The notes under the pieces were generated by a model that ran no database searches, had not been told where the DNA came from, and saw only the letters and a list, made by a program, of their open reading frames with translations. Shown here piece by piece: positions 20,054 through 28,825 of a DNA stretch of 40,887 nucleotides. Location: contig JAAYWP010000020.1 in assembly GCA_012516535.1 (NCBI GenBank), positions 1-40,887 on the forward strand, in the 5' to 3' direction. The DNA comes from Syntrophomonadaceae bacterium (lineage in GTDB: Bacteria; Bacillota; DSM-12270; Thermacetogeniales; Thermacetogeniaceae). The stretch's first letter is position 1; each line of letters begins with the position of its first letter. Made by a program: the position numbers and the translations under genes.

Positions 20054-21493
20054 TCAGGATTCGCCCTCCCGTACGCATGTTCCTTCTTCCTTAATTCCAT
20101 TCTCAGCCCTAATACTGCCCCGTGCCAAAGAGGCAGCAATACCAAACGCACAAAGAACAGAGAAAACAATAAAAGACAGATACATACTTTTTAAAAATGA
20201 AGGAAACATACTGGGAGTAACCTGCATCCCTCCTAAATAGAGGGTAAAGATCAGAGTAACAACCCCCATACTCAACATCTGCCCCAACAGCCGCATAGTG
20301 CCCAGAATTCCTGAGGCAACACCATAATATTTTTTATTTACCGAGCTCATCACAGCATTGGTATTTGGTGAAGAAAACAGACCAAATCCAAAGCCAAGCA
20401 ATAGTAAACAAAAGATCAGATAGGCTACAGAGCTGGTTTCAGATAAAGAGATCAACATCACCACGCCCAGTGCAGAGAATCCCATTCCCACAGAAGCCAC
20501 AAGCCGTGGTTCTATGCGATCCGACAGCCTTCCCGCTAAAGGGGAAACAATAACCTGCATCAAAGGCTGGAAAACAAGGATCATCCCTGCATGGAGTGCT
20601 CCATACCCTTTAATATACTGCAGATAGAGGCTTAATAAAAAACCCACAGCAAAGGTAGCACTATAGTTGATCAGAGCCGCCAGGTTGGAAAAGGTAAAGG
20701 CCAGATTATGATGAAAAAGCCTCATCTCTACAACCGGGCTATCGAACCGAAGTTCCCACCAGATAAAAAAGAGCAGACCAGCAACACCAACAACCAGCAA
20801 CAGAAAACCTAATGCTTCGGGAACCCTGGAAAAACCGTACATCAGGGCAAGTACCATACTACCATAGACCAGTGATCCCACCAGATCAAAGCTTTCACCA
20901 ACTGCCTCTACCCACTCCCCGGTCAGTTTGGTAAGGACAAGAATAACCACCAGCACACCAAGCAGGCTGGTCGCCAAAAAGATGCTCCTCCAACCCAGCT
21001 GATGAGTTAAAAAACCTCCGAGTATAGGCCCCAAGGAAAGCCCCAAGTAAACTGCGGCAACATTTATTCCCAGCGCCTTACCCCGTTCATTTAAAGGGTA
21101 AACTGATATGAGAATGGCCACACCGGTCCCAAATACCATGGCACTGCCCAGACCTTGCAAGGCCCTGGTCACCATTAGCAGTTGAGCATTGGGGGCAAAA
21201 CACGCCAGCAGTGAAGCAATGGTAAAAGTAATTGTCCCATATAAGAAAATCCTCTTTCTACCATAAATATCGGCAATTCTACCGAAAGGAACCAGAAAAA
21301 CAGCAGAAGAGAGAATATAGATGGTTACCAGCCAACTCAAATAAACTACATCTACCCCGAACTCTTTTCCGATCCCAGGGAGAGCGATGTTCATTGATGA
21401 ACCAAGAAAAGGTGTGATAAAGGAACTGACAGCGGCGATCAATGAGGCTACTCTTTTTGTGACATGATCAGTGGATACATTATCTGTGGTCAT
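20054..21493 (-). CDS. MFS transporter, DHA2/EmrB-QacA-like drug exporter
   Basis: About 14 hydrophobic segments; LSWLVTIYILSSAVFLVPFGRIADIYGRKRIF; RALQGLGSAMVFGTGVAIL. Confidence 0.9.
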   Translation of the reverse strand: MTTDNVSTDHVTKRVASLIAAVSSFITPFLGSSMNIALPGIGKEFGVDVVYLSWLVTIYILSSAVFLVPFGRIADIYGRKRIFLYGTITFTIASLLACFAPNAQLLMVTRALQGLGSAMVFGTGVAILISVYPLNERGKALGINVAAVYLGLSLGPILGGFLTHQLGWRSIFLATSLLGVLVVILVLTKLTGEWVEAVGESFDLVGSLVYGSMVLALMYGFSRVPEALGFLLLVVGVAGLLFFIWWELRFDSPVVEMRLFHHNLAFTFSNLAALINYSATFAVGFLLSLYLQYIKGYGALHAGMILVFQPLMQVIVSPLAGRLSDRIEPRLVASVGMGFSALGVVMLISLSETSSVAYLIFCLLLLGFGFGLFSSPNTNAVMSSVNKKYYGVASGILGTMRLLGQMLSMGVVTLIFTLYLGGMQVTPSMFPSFLKSMYLSFIVFSVLCAFGIAASLARGSIRAENGIKEEGTCVREGES

Positions 21494-21594
21494 AATTGTG
21501 CCTCCAAATGAACAATATCCTGTGCTGAACTAATAACAACCTTATTATAACTGATTTTTTTGACAAGAGGACCGCTACGAAACCAAATAAGCTT

Positions 21595-21635
21595 TGCTAA
21601 GCAATAGTTTAAAAGACACTAACTATAGTTTAGCA
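21595..21635. repeat. Interrupted inverted repeat between the MFS and radical SAM genes
   Basis: TGCTAAgcaATAGTT ... AACTATagtTTAGCA, 12 of 15 positions pair. Confidence 0.6.
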
Positions 21636-21743
21636 GAATAATGGGACATAATATAGGCTTTTCTTTGCTCACACAAAAGAAAATCAAATTGATTTTTAGC
21701 CCTGGGGGAAAAATATTTGATAAACTAAAAAAGGGGGTATGTT

Positions 21744-22640
21744 ATGAGTTACATTGATCTTTACCGAACCGGTGAATTGGTTAAAATGGTTTCAGTGCTT
21801 AAAGAATCACTTGAACCCTGCCGCCTTTGTCCCAGAGAATGCGGCGCCTCCAGACTTTCAGGGGAGCGCGGTCAATGTGGTGCTGGGAAAGATGCGGAAA
21901 TATCAGGTTTCGGCCCTCACTTTGGGGAAGAGCCACCTCTGGTGGGAGGCGGAGGCTCAGGAACAATTTTTTTCGCTTTCTGCAGTCTGCGTTGTGTTTT
22001 CTGCCAGAATTTCGAGACCAGTAGGGGAATGGATAAATACGCCGTAAACACAACTGAGTTGGCTGAAATCATGCTCAAACTCCAGGAAAGAGGATGCGTG
22101 AACATCAACCTGGTCACCCCAACCCATTACATCCCACAGATTTTAGATGCACTGCTAGTTGCCTGTGAAAATGGGTTGAAATTGCCCCTGGTCTATAACT
22201 GCAGCGGATATGAGAGATTGGAAATCCTGCGCCAGCTCGCTGGGATCGTTGACATCTACATGCCTGACATCAAATATGCTGATTCAGATATAGCACTCAA
22301 ATACTCACAGATCTCCGATTACCCCCGGGTGGCAAAGGAAGCGCTCAAAGAAATGCATCAACAGGTGGGAGATTTGGTGCTAGATAAGGAAGGTATAGCA
22401 ATCAAAGGGCTGCTAATTCGCCACTTGGTAATGCCAGGGGGTTTAGCAGGCACAGCTTCACTTATGAAATTCATAGCAGAAGAAATATCACCAAAATCCT
22501 GGATCAATATCATGAATCAGTATTACCCCACCTATCTGGCTCACCGTTATCCTGAAATTAATAGAAGGATCACCTATAAAGAGTACCTAGAAGCATTGAA
22601 GGCAGCAGAACAAGCCAGCCCTGATTTCAATCTGCTCTAA
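21744..22640 (+). CDS. Radical SAM protein, PflA-related
   Basis: CRLCPRECGASRLSGERGQCGAG, then CSLRCVFCQNFETS (CxxxCxxC). Confidence 0.92.
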   Translation: MSYIDLYRTGELVKMVSVLKESLEPCRLCPRECGASRLSGERGQCGAGKDAEISGFGPHFGEEPPLVGGGGSGTIFFAFCSLRCVFCQNFETSRGMDKYAVNTTELAEIMLKLQERGCVNINLVTPTHYIPQILDALLVACENGLKLPLVYNCSGYERLEILRQLAGIVDIYMPDIKYADSDIALKYSQISDYPRVAKEALKEMHQQVGDLVLDKEGIAIKGLLIRHLVMPGGLAGTASLMKFIAEEISPKSWINIMNQYYPTYLAHRYPEINRRITYKEYLEALKAAEQASPDFNLL

Positions 22641-22837
22641 ACCAAGAAAAATTAACAATAACAACTACTATAACAACTACAACCTTATTTTTGATAGTGA
22701 AAAACTGTAATACGGACAACAGCTATATATTTTCTGATGTGCATTAAAGTTTATTTTCATTGAGAAAATCAAAACTTGGCTAACTTTTGATATATTTGGA
22801 AGGTAATTTATAAGAAGCTTTAGAGGAGTATAATAAT

Positions 22838-22864
22838 TTAAACCCCTGAAAAACTTCAGGGGTC
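22838..22864 (-). terminator. Intrinsic terminator downstream of tRNA-Leu
   Basis: CCCCTGAA-gttt-TTCAGGGG followed by TTTAAATTATT on the minus strand. Confidence 0.8.
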
Positions 22865-22871
22865 TACTTGT

Positions 22872-22959
<88 letters not shown>

Positions 22960-22981
22960 AGTCTATCTATTGACGAAACAT

Positions 22982-23010
22982 ATTATACTGGATCAGCACC
23001 TACTTTTCAA
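22982..23010 (-). promoter_or_regulatory. Candidate promoter for tRNA-Leu
   Basis: TTGAAA-17 nt-TATAAT on the minus strand, upstream of the tRNA. Confidence 0.65.
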
Positions 23011-23177
23011 GCACATTCTTTTGCTTGACATCTCATTGAACCCCCACCAATAGTTTTCCTCCACCCGCTGATCAACTCTGTCCTCAACTTTATCGTAACG
23101 TAAACTGCATCATTGCCCAGGGAGTTTTTCTTGACAGCAAACTTGCGGAAAAACCTTGTCATCTGAAGAAACACATT

Positions 23178-23198
23178 CAGATCAAGGAGTTTGATCTG
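23178..23198. promoter_or_regulatory. Perfect inverted repeat upstream of GntR/RCK_C gene (candidate operator)
   Basis: CAGATCAA-ggagt-TTGATCTG, about 86 nt before the GTG start. Confidence 0.45.
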
Positions 23199-23284
23199 TA
23201 TCTTTTTGTTATTATCACAACTTCCCGACCTAGACATGATATGCTATACTTTGAAAAGAATATAAATCGGAAGGATGACTTTTT

Positions 23285-23953
23285 GTGTCTGTAGAGATAC
23301 CCCACAGCAAAACTGCGCGTTATATCAAAATTGCTGTAGATATAGCTACATGTATCGCCAGGGGTGAATACCGGGTAGGCCAAAAAATACTCGGCAGGTC
23401 AACACTGGCAGGAAGATACAATGTTTCTCCAGAAACAATAAGGAGGGCTCTGGCAGTTCTAGAAGAAAGAAAAGTTGTAAAAATGCAGCCGGGAGTGGGG
23501 GTCATTGTTTGTTCCCGCACCGCTGCAGAAAACTACCTGGCAGAATATGGTCAGCGCCAAATATTAGAGGATATACAAAAGAGGCTGCATTATTACCTGC
23601 AGGAACGGAGAAAACTCGATCAAAAAATTGCTCAGCTCACCAATGAACTGTTGGAATACACCTTTAAAATGGCAACACGCTATCAGCGAATTCATGAGTT
23701 TCGAGTTGAGGAAAACTCCCCTTTAATTGGGAAGAGTCTCAAAGAAACTGAATTCCGCACCCTGACAGGAGGCACAATCCTATCCATTAACCGCAATGGA
23801 AAAGAGATTGTGTCACCTGACGCAGAAACAATAATTGAAAAAAATGATATACTCACTGTTGTTGCCCCACAGGAATCCATTGATGAGTCCCGGGCACTGA
23901 ACCTTACACATTTATCAGGCCCTGCAGGTAATTTGACGGGAATAACCGAATAA
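23285..23953 (+). CDS. GntR-type winged-helix regulator with coiled coil and RCK_C (TrkA-C) domain, BusR-like
   Basis: N-terminal GntR wHTH (STLAGRYNVSPETIRRALAVLEERKVVKMQPGVGVIV), coiled coil, C-terminal ENSPLIGKSLKETEFRTLTGGTILSINRNGKEIVSPDAETIIEKNDILTVVAP (RCK_C pattern). Confidence 0.88.
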   Translation: MSVEIPHSKTARYIKIAVDIATCIARGEYRVGQKILGRSTLAGRYNVSPETIRRALAVLEERKVVKMQPGVGVIVCSRTAAENYLAEYGQRQILEDIQKRLHYYLQERRKLDQKIAQLTNELLEYTFKMATRYQRIHEFRVEENSPLIGKSLKETEFRTLTGGTILSINRNGKEIVSPDAETIIEKNDILTVVAPQESIDESRALNLTHLSGPAGNLTGITE

Positions 23954-23976
23954 ACCTTCCAAGGTGGGTGATCCAC

Positions 23977-26406
23977 ATGTCTGACAGAGAAACTAAAGCT
24001 AGGCAATCTGCAACAAGAAAAAAAAGAAAAAGAAAGCTCAGCTTTACAAGGGTAGCGCTCCTTACCCTTGTCTTACTGGGAATAGTTCTTATTTTTGTTG
24101 GCTGCGGCTATGTGGCAGGTGCTGTGATGTCAATGCCCGAATGGGATCCACAAAAACTTGAGGGAAGTGAGTCTTCAATTATTTACGACCGTGAGGGTAA
24201 TGCTGCTTCCCGTTTATTTGCGGAAGAAAACCGCACCGCTGTTTCACTCTATGATCTCCCCCCCTATCTTCCAGAAGCATTTATAGCAATAGAGGACAAT
24301 CGTTTTTATGATCATTATGGTGTGGACTTGGAGGCCATCGGTAGAGCTGTTATTGCCAATATCAAAGGGGGTATCGGTGCTGAAGGGGGTAGCACCATTA
24401 CTCAACAGCTCGTTAAGAACTCATTCCTCACCCAGGAAAAGACATTTAAGCGAAAGATCCAGGAGGCTGTTCTTGCACTCCAGGTAGAGCACCGCTACTC
24501 CAAGGATGAAATCTTGGAATTCTATTTAAACCGCATCTATTTTGGCAACGGAGTTTACGGTGTGCAAACTGCAGCTCAGCACTATTTCGGGAAAAATGCA
24601 AAGGACCTTACACTTGCGGAAAGTGCTGTCCTAGCCGGTATTGTGCGCAGCCCCAATAACTATAACCCTGTACATGACCCGGAAAAGGCCAAGAAAAGGC
24701 AGGAACTTGTCTTAAGCCAAATGGTTCTTTATGGCAAAATCACAAAAGAAGAAGCAGAACAGGCCAAACAGGAGGAACTCCAGTACCGGGAGGGGGAAGT
24801 GACCAGTTACACATACCCCTACTACACTGATCATGTGATCGCAGAAACTGAAGAAATCCTTCGGGAACTGGGGATGTCGTCTGAGGACAGCCAGGCACTT
24901 ATTTATCGCGGGGGTTTAAAAATATACACAGCACTCAACCCAGAAGTACAGCAAAAAGCTGAGGAATTATTTGCCAACAGCGCTAATTTCCCCAGAGATC
25001 AGGGCGATAAAAAGGTAGAAGGTGCACTGGTACTGCTAGAAAACAAAACAGGAGAGGTTCATGCACTGGTTGGTGGGAGAGAACACTCAGGACGGCGCTC
25101 CTTCAACAGAGCAACCCAGGCTAAGCGCCAACCGGGTTCTGCAATTAAACCATTGGTTGTTTATTGCCCTGCTCTGGAAAAAGGGTATACCACAGCCCTC
25201 TCACTGTTGGATGCCCCTGTTAAGGTAGGAAATAAGACCTTTCATAACTATGACCATAAATACGAAGGTATGATCACTATGCGTTACGCTGTTCAGTGGT
25301 CAAAAAACACCTATGCTGTTCGTTTGCTGAACACCATAGGTATCGACTACGGCTTGGAGTTCGCCAAAAAACTAGGTATAACCAGTTTTGAAGATGCCCG
25401 TGACAGCAATTTAGCCCTTGCTCTGGGAGGAATAACCTATGGTATCTCACCATTGGAGATGGCAGGGGCTTTTGGTGCCATTGCCAATCAGGGTGTTTAC
25501 ATTGAGCCCCACACTGTACTCAAAATATTGGACCGTGACGGAAATGTTTTATATGAGGCTAATCCCCAAAAACGGGTGGTTATGTCTGAAGAAACAGCCT
25601 ATATCATGACGGACCTGCTCCAAACAGTTGTCAAAAGCGGTACAGGGACAAGAGCCAGGATGAATCGACCGGTTGCCGGTAAGACTGGAACTACTGAGGA
25701 GACAAAGGACATCTGGTTTATGGGTTATACACCTGAATTCACAGGTGCGGTCTGGATGGGATTTGATAAAGAAGATAAGATCAAGGATTCGCGGGCAGCA
25801 GGGGGATACTTCCCTGCCCTGGTTTGGAAAGCGGTTATGCAAAAAGCCACAGAGGGCCTTCCTGTCAAAGAGTTTACCAGGCCATCGGGAATTGTACGAC
25901 AGGCAATTTGTTTAAAATCAGGTAAACTACCTAATGCTTTTTGCCCTGAAGATGCCCAACTCAAGGAAATATTTGTTCGGGGGTCACTGCCCAAAGACAC
26001 CTGTGACCTACATGTACAGGTAGAAATATGTGAAGAGACCAAGCTGCTGGCAAGCCCCCACTGTCCCCACAAAGTAAAAACAGTTTTCGTCAAAAATGAC
26101 TCAAAGGTCAAAATACCCACAGAGGTCTGTGACAAACATGGGCCTGACTTCCAACAGGAGGTCACCCTTAAAGTCTGCACTGACCCGCGCCACAATGGGG
26201 TGCTCTATCTGGCCAACACACCAGGCCTTTTAGAAACAGGCGGGTGCCCAGCAGAATTTATTGAAGAGCGGAAATTCAAACAAGATGAGGCACCGAAACA
26301 GCGCTGTCCGCTGCCGGACCATCAGGTGGAGAAAAAGAAGCTGCCGATAATAGATAATAATAATGGTAATGGCAACGGCAAAGGTAAAGGCAATGGTGAT
26401 GGCTAA
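23977..26406 (+). CDS. Class A penicillin-binding protein (PBP1A-type)
   Basis: GT51 motifs EDNRFYDHYGVD and GGSTITQQLVKN; transpeptidase motifs SAIK, SKN and KTGTT. ATG at 23977 preferred (SD AAGGTGGG). Confidence 0.96.
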   Translation: MSDRETKARQSATRKKRKRKLSFTRVALLTLVLLGIVLIFVGCGYVAGAVMSMPEWDPQKLEGSESSIIYDREGNAASRLFAEENRTAVSLYDLPPYLPEAFIAIEDNRFYDHYGVDLEAIGRAVIANIKGGIGAEGGSTITQQLVKNSFLTQEKTFKRKIQEAVLALQVEHRYSKDEILEFYLNRIYFGNGVYGVQTAAQHYFGKNAKDLTLAESAVLAGIVRSPNNYNPVHDPEKAKKRQELVLSQMVLYGKITKEEAEQAKQEELQYREGEVTSYTYPYYTDHVIAETEEILRELGMSSEDSQALIYRGGLKIYTALNPEVQQKAEELFANSANFPRDQGDKKVEGALVLLENKTGEVHALVGGREHSGRRSFNRATQAKRQPGSAIKPLVVYCPALEKGYTTALSLLDAPVKVGNKTFHNYDHKYEGMITMRYAVQWSKNTYAVRLLNTIGIDYGLEFAKKLGITSFEDARDSNLALALGGITYGISPLEMAGAFGAIANQGVYIEPHTVLKILDRDGNVLYEANPQKRVVMSEETAYIMTDLLQTVVKSGTGTRARMNRPVAGKTGTTEETKDIWFMGYTPEFTGAVWMGFDKEDKIKDSRAAGGYFPALVWKAVMQKATEGLPVKEFTRPSGIVRQAICLKSGKLPNAFCPEDAQLKEIFVRGSLPKDTCDLHVQVEICEETKLLASPHCPHKVKTVFVKNDSKVKIPTEVCDKHGPDFQQEVTLKVCTDPRHNGVLYLANTPGLLETGGCPAEFIEERKFKQDEAPKQRCPLPDHQVEKKKLPIIDNNNGNGNGKGKGNGDG

Positions 26407-26418
26407 AAATAAATGATC

Positions 26419-26457
26419 TAAAGAGCCAGCAGGTCTCTGCTGGCTCTTAAATTTTTA
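26419..26457 (+). terminator. Intrinsic terminator after PBP1A, in the convergent gap with mutS2
   Basis: AGAGCCAGCAG-gtct-CTGCTGGCTCT then TAAATTTTT. Confidence 0.85.
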
Positions 26458-26461
26458 CCGG

Positions 26462-28825
26462 TTATTTAAACTCCACAATAGTAACTCCTGTTCCCCCTTC
26501 ATAGTAATCACCACTGCGATATGATGCCACAAGTGGATGTTTTGCCAAATACTCCCGCACCGCATGCCGCATAGCCCCTGTCCCTTTGCCATGGATAAGT
26601 GAAACCCTGGTCATACCCGCCAGGTATGCTTGATCAATATACTTATCCACCTCTTTTAAACCTTCTTCTACCCTGAGTCCACGGAAATCAAATTCAGGGG
26701 GCACTGCCGCATTCCTACTGATAGCCTGGTCCTTGGAAACAGAAAACTGTGCTGAGGTCTGTTTCTTTTTGCTCTTTCGCAGGTCCTTAAGGGGAATGTT
26801 CAACTTTAAGGCCCCTACCTGAACAAGCACCTCTCCATCTTCATTAGGAGATTCCAGTACACACCCCTCCTGCTTGAAACGGGGAATCAGCACAATATCT
26901 CCCGGTTCTAAAGCAGTAGGGATTTCACCTTCAGGCTCCATTTCAACAGAACTGATATTCTCATCTATCCTGGCAGCCAGTTTACTGATCTCACGCCTGA
27001 TCAATCGGGCATGTTCCAGACCTGCCCTACTCTCCTGGTATTTTACCTCTTCCCGCAGGGTACGAATCAATTGCTCTGCTTCTCTTCTGGCTGTTCGCAC
27101 CAGTTCCCGGGCCTCCTCATGTGCCCGGGACAAAATCTCCCTCTGCTTTTGCCGCAGCTTCCTCTCTTCCCTGGCTACCCTTTCTTTTAACTCCTTCATC
27201 TCCCGGCGCAATTCCTCTGCTTCAGCCCGGGCCGAAGATGCAGCAAACTGGTCCTCTTTGAGATGCCGGATCAGATCTGACAGTTCCCTTTGTTTGGGAT
27301 CCAGGAAGCCTTTTGCCTGCTCGATTATTCTTGAAGGAAGACCAAGCCGCTCGGCAATAGCAAAAGCATTGCTCTCCCCAGGAACACCAATAGAGAGCCT
27401 AAAAGTGGGTTTCAGTGTTTTGCTGTCAAACTCTACAGAGGCATTCTCCACCCGTGACCTGTTATGGGCGAACACCTTTAATTCACTGAAATGGGTTGTT
27501 ACAATCACCAGAACACCCTTTTGCAGCAGGCTGTCCAAAATAGCCATCCCCAGGGCAGCACCCTGTTCCGGATCAGTCCCTGCTCCCAGTTCATCAAGGA
27601 TCACCAAGGACCCACTGTCTGCACTCTGCATTATACGCACAATATTAGTCATATGTCCGGAAAAAGTGCTGAGGGATTGTTCGATGCTCTGCTCATCACC
27701 GATATCGGCGAAGACATTCTTTAAAACAGGTAAAACAGTTCCTTCCTGTGCCGGTATGTGCAAGCCGGCTTGAGCCATGGCCAGCAGCAGACCCACTGTT
27801 TTAAGAGCAACTGTTTTGCCTCCAGTATTGGGCCCTGTGATCACCAAACAGTCAAAATCCTGACCCAGCCTGATGTCCAGAGGAACTACCTCTCCTTTGA
27901 GCAGGGGATGACGCCCCCCTTTGATGATCAGATATCTTTCCTGATTGAAGCCAGGAGGATTGGCGTTCATCTCCTTGCTCAGGTACCCTTTAGCCAGAAT
28001 AAAATCCAGCTCTCCCAACAAATCCAGGTCCTCTTTCATTTCATCATGATAGACTGCAGCTGATCTGGATAGCTCCTCAAGAACACGGAATTCCTCCTGC
28101 TCCACCGCAGAGCGTGCAACTGCCAGTTCATTACCCAGCCGAACCAAAGGCATGGGCTCCATAAAAACAGTTGCTCCACTAGCAGACTGGTCATGCACCA
28201 GACCTGGAAATTGGCTGCGGTATTCCTGTTTAACAGGCACCACATAACGGTCACCACGCATGGTGTAGATGGGCTCCTGTAGATATTTATTCCACTCCGG
28301 TTTGTTCAGTATCTCATCCAGCTGTTCACGGATCCTTCCTGTCAGACTCCTCACCTGCTGGCGCAATCTGAACAGTTCTGGTGAGGCACGGTCCGCGACC
28401 TCACCATCAGGCTCAATAGAAAATGAAATCTTCTCCTGCAGCGGGAAGCACTCCTGCAGCTTTGCCGCCCGTTCTTGCAAAAGAGGGAGTTCCATATCAT
28501 CTTTTAAGAGTATTTTTTTCATGCGTTGAGCTGCCTTTAACAGTCCCAGCAGTTTGAGGAGTTCATCAGGCTCTAAAACGGCTCCGATCAGGATCCGCCT
28601 CAAAGAAGGTGTCACATCCTGTACACCCTCTAGGGTAAGCTCTGGATGCATTCTCAAAAGATGACACGCCTCTGTGGTTTCCTTCTGCAGCCTCAGGACC
28701 TCTTCTGGATCCACAGCCGGTTCTAAATCACGTACATAGGCCCTCCCCAGAGAAGTGGCACAATGCCGTTCCAGCATCTCTTTTATTTTATGAAACTCCA
28801 GTTTCTTAAGGGAATATCTATCCAT
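26462..28825 (-). CDS. mutS2: Endonuclease MutS2
   Basis: Walker A GPNTGGKTVALKTVGLL, LVILDELGAGTDPEQGAALG, C-terminal Smr domain (FDFRGLRVEEGL...VSLIHGKGTGAMRHAVREYLAKHP). Confidence 0.97.
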   Translation of the reverse strand: MDRYSLKKLEFHKIKEMLERHCATSLGRAYVRDLEPAVDPEEVLRLQKETTEACHLLRMHPELTLEGVQDVTPSLRRILIGAVLEPDELLKLLGLLKAAQRMKKILLKDDMELPLLQERAAKLQECFPLQEKISFSIEPDGEVADRASPELFRLRQQVRSLTGRIREQLDEILNKPEWNKYLQEPIYTMRGDRYVVPVKQEYRSQFPGLVHDQSASGATVFMEPMPLVRLGNELAVARSAVEQEEFRVLEELSRSAAVYHDEMKEDLDLLGELDFILAKGYLSKEMNANPPGFNQERYLIIKGGRHPLLKGEVVPLDIRLGQDFDCLVITGPNTGGKTVALKTVGLLLAMAQAGLHIPAQEGTVLPVLKNVFADIGDEQSIEQSLSTFSGHMTNIVRIMQSADSGSLVILDELGAGTDPEQGAALGMAILDSLLQKGVLVIVTTHFSELKVFAHNRSRVENASVEFDSKTLKPTFRLSIGVPGESNAFAIAERLGLPSRIIEQAKGFLDPKQRELSDLIRHLKEDQFAASSARAEAEELRREMKELKERVAREERKLRQKQREILSRAHEEARELVRTARREAEQLIRTLREEVKYQESRAGLEHARLIRREISKLAARIDENISSVEMEPEGEIPTALEPGDIVLIPRFKQEGCVLESPNEDGEVLVQVGALKLNIPLKDLRKSKKKQTSAQFSVSKDQAISRNAAVPPEFDFRGLRVEEGLKEVDKYIDQAYLAGMTRVSLIHGKGTGAMRHAVREYLAKHPLVASYRSGDYYEGGTGVTIVEFK

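Noticed and set aside
19516-20169. Long-start version of ruvC overlapping the MFS gene
   Set aside because: The conserved RuvC N-terminus (MIILGIDPG) begins at 20034; the extension is out-of-frame MFS sequence.
22655-22685. Possible CRISPR or tandem repeat array (ATAACAACTAC repeated)
   Set aside because: Only two short AT-rich copies with no spacers; low-complexity sequence.
26874-27773. 299-aa plus-strand ORF antisense to mutS2
   Set aside because: Ser-rich, low-similarity translation with no SD, fully inside a confidently assigned mutS2; a shadow ORF.
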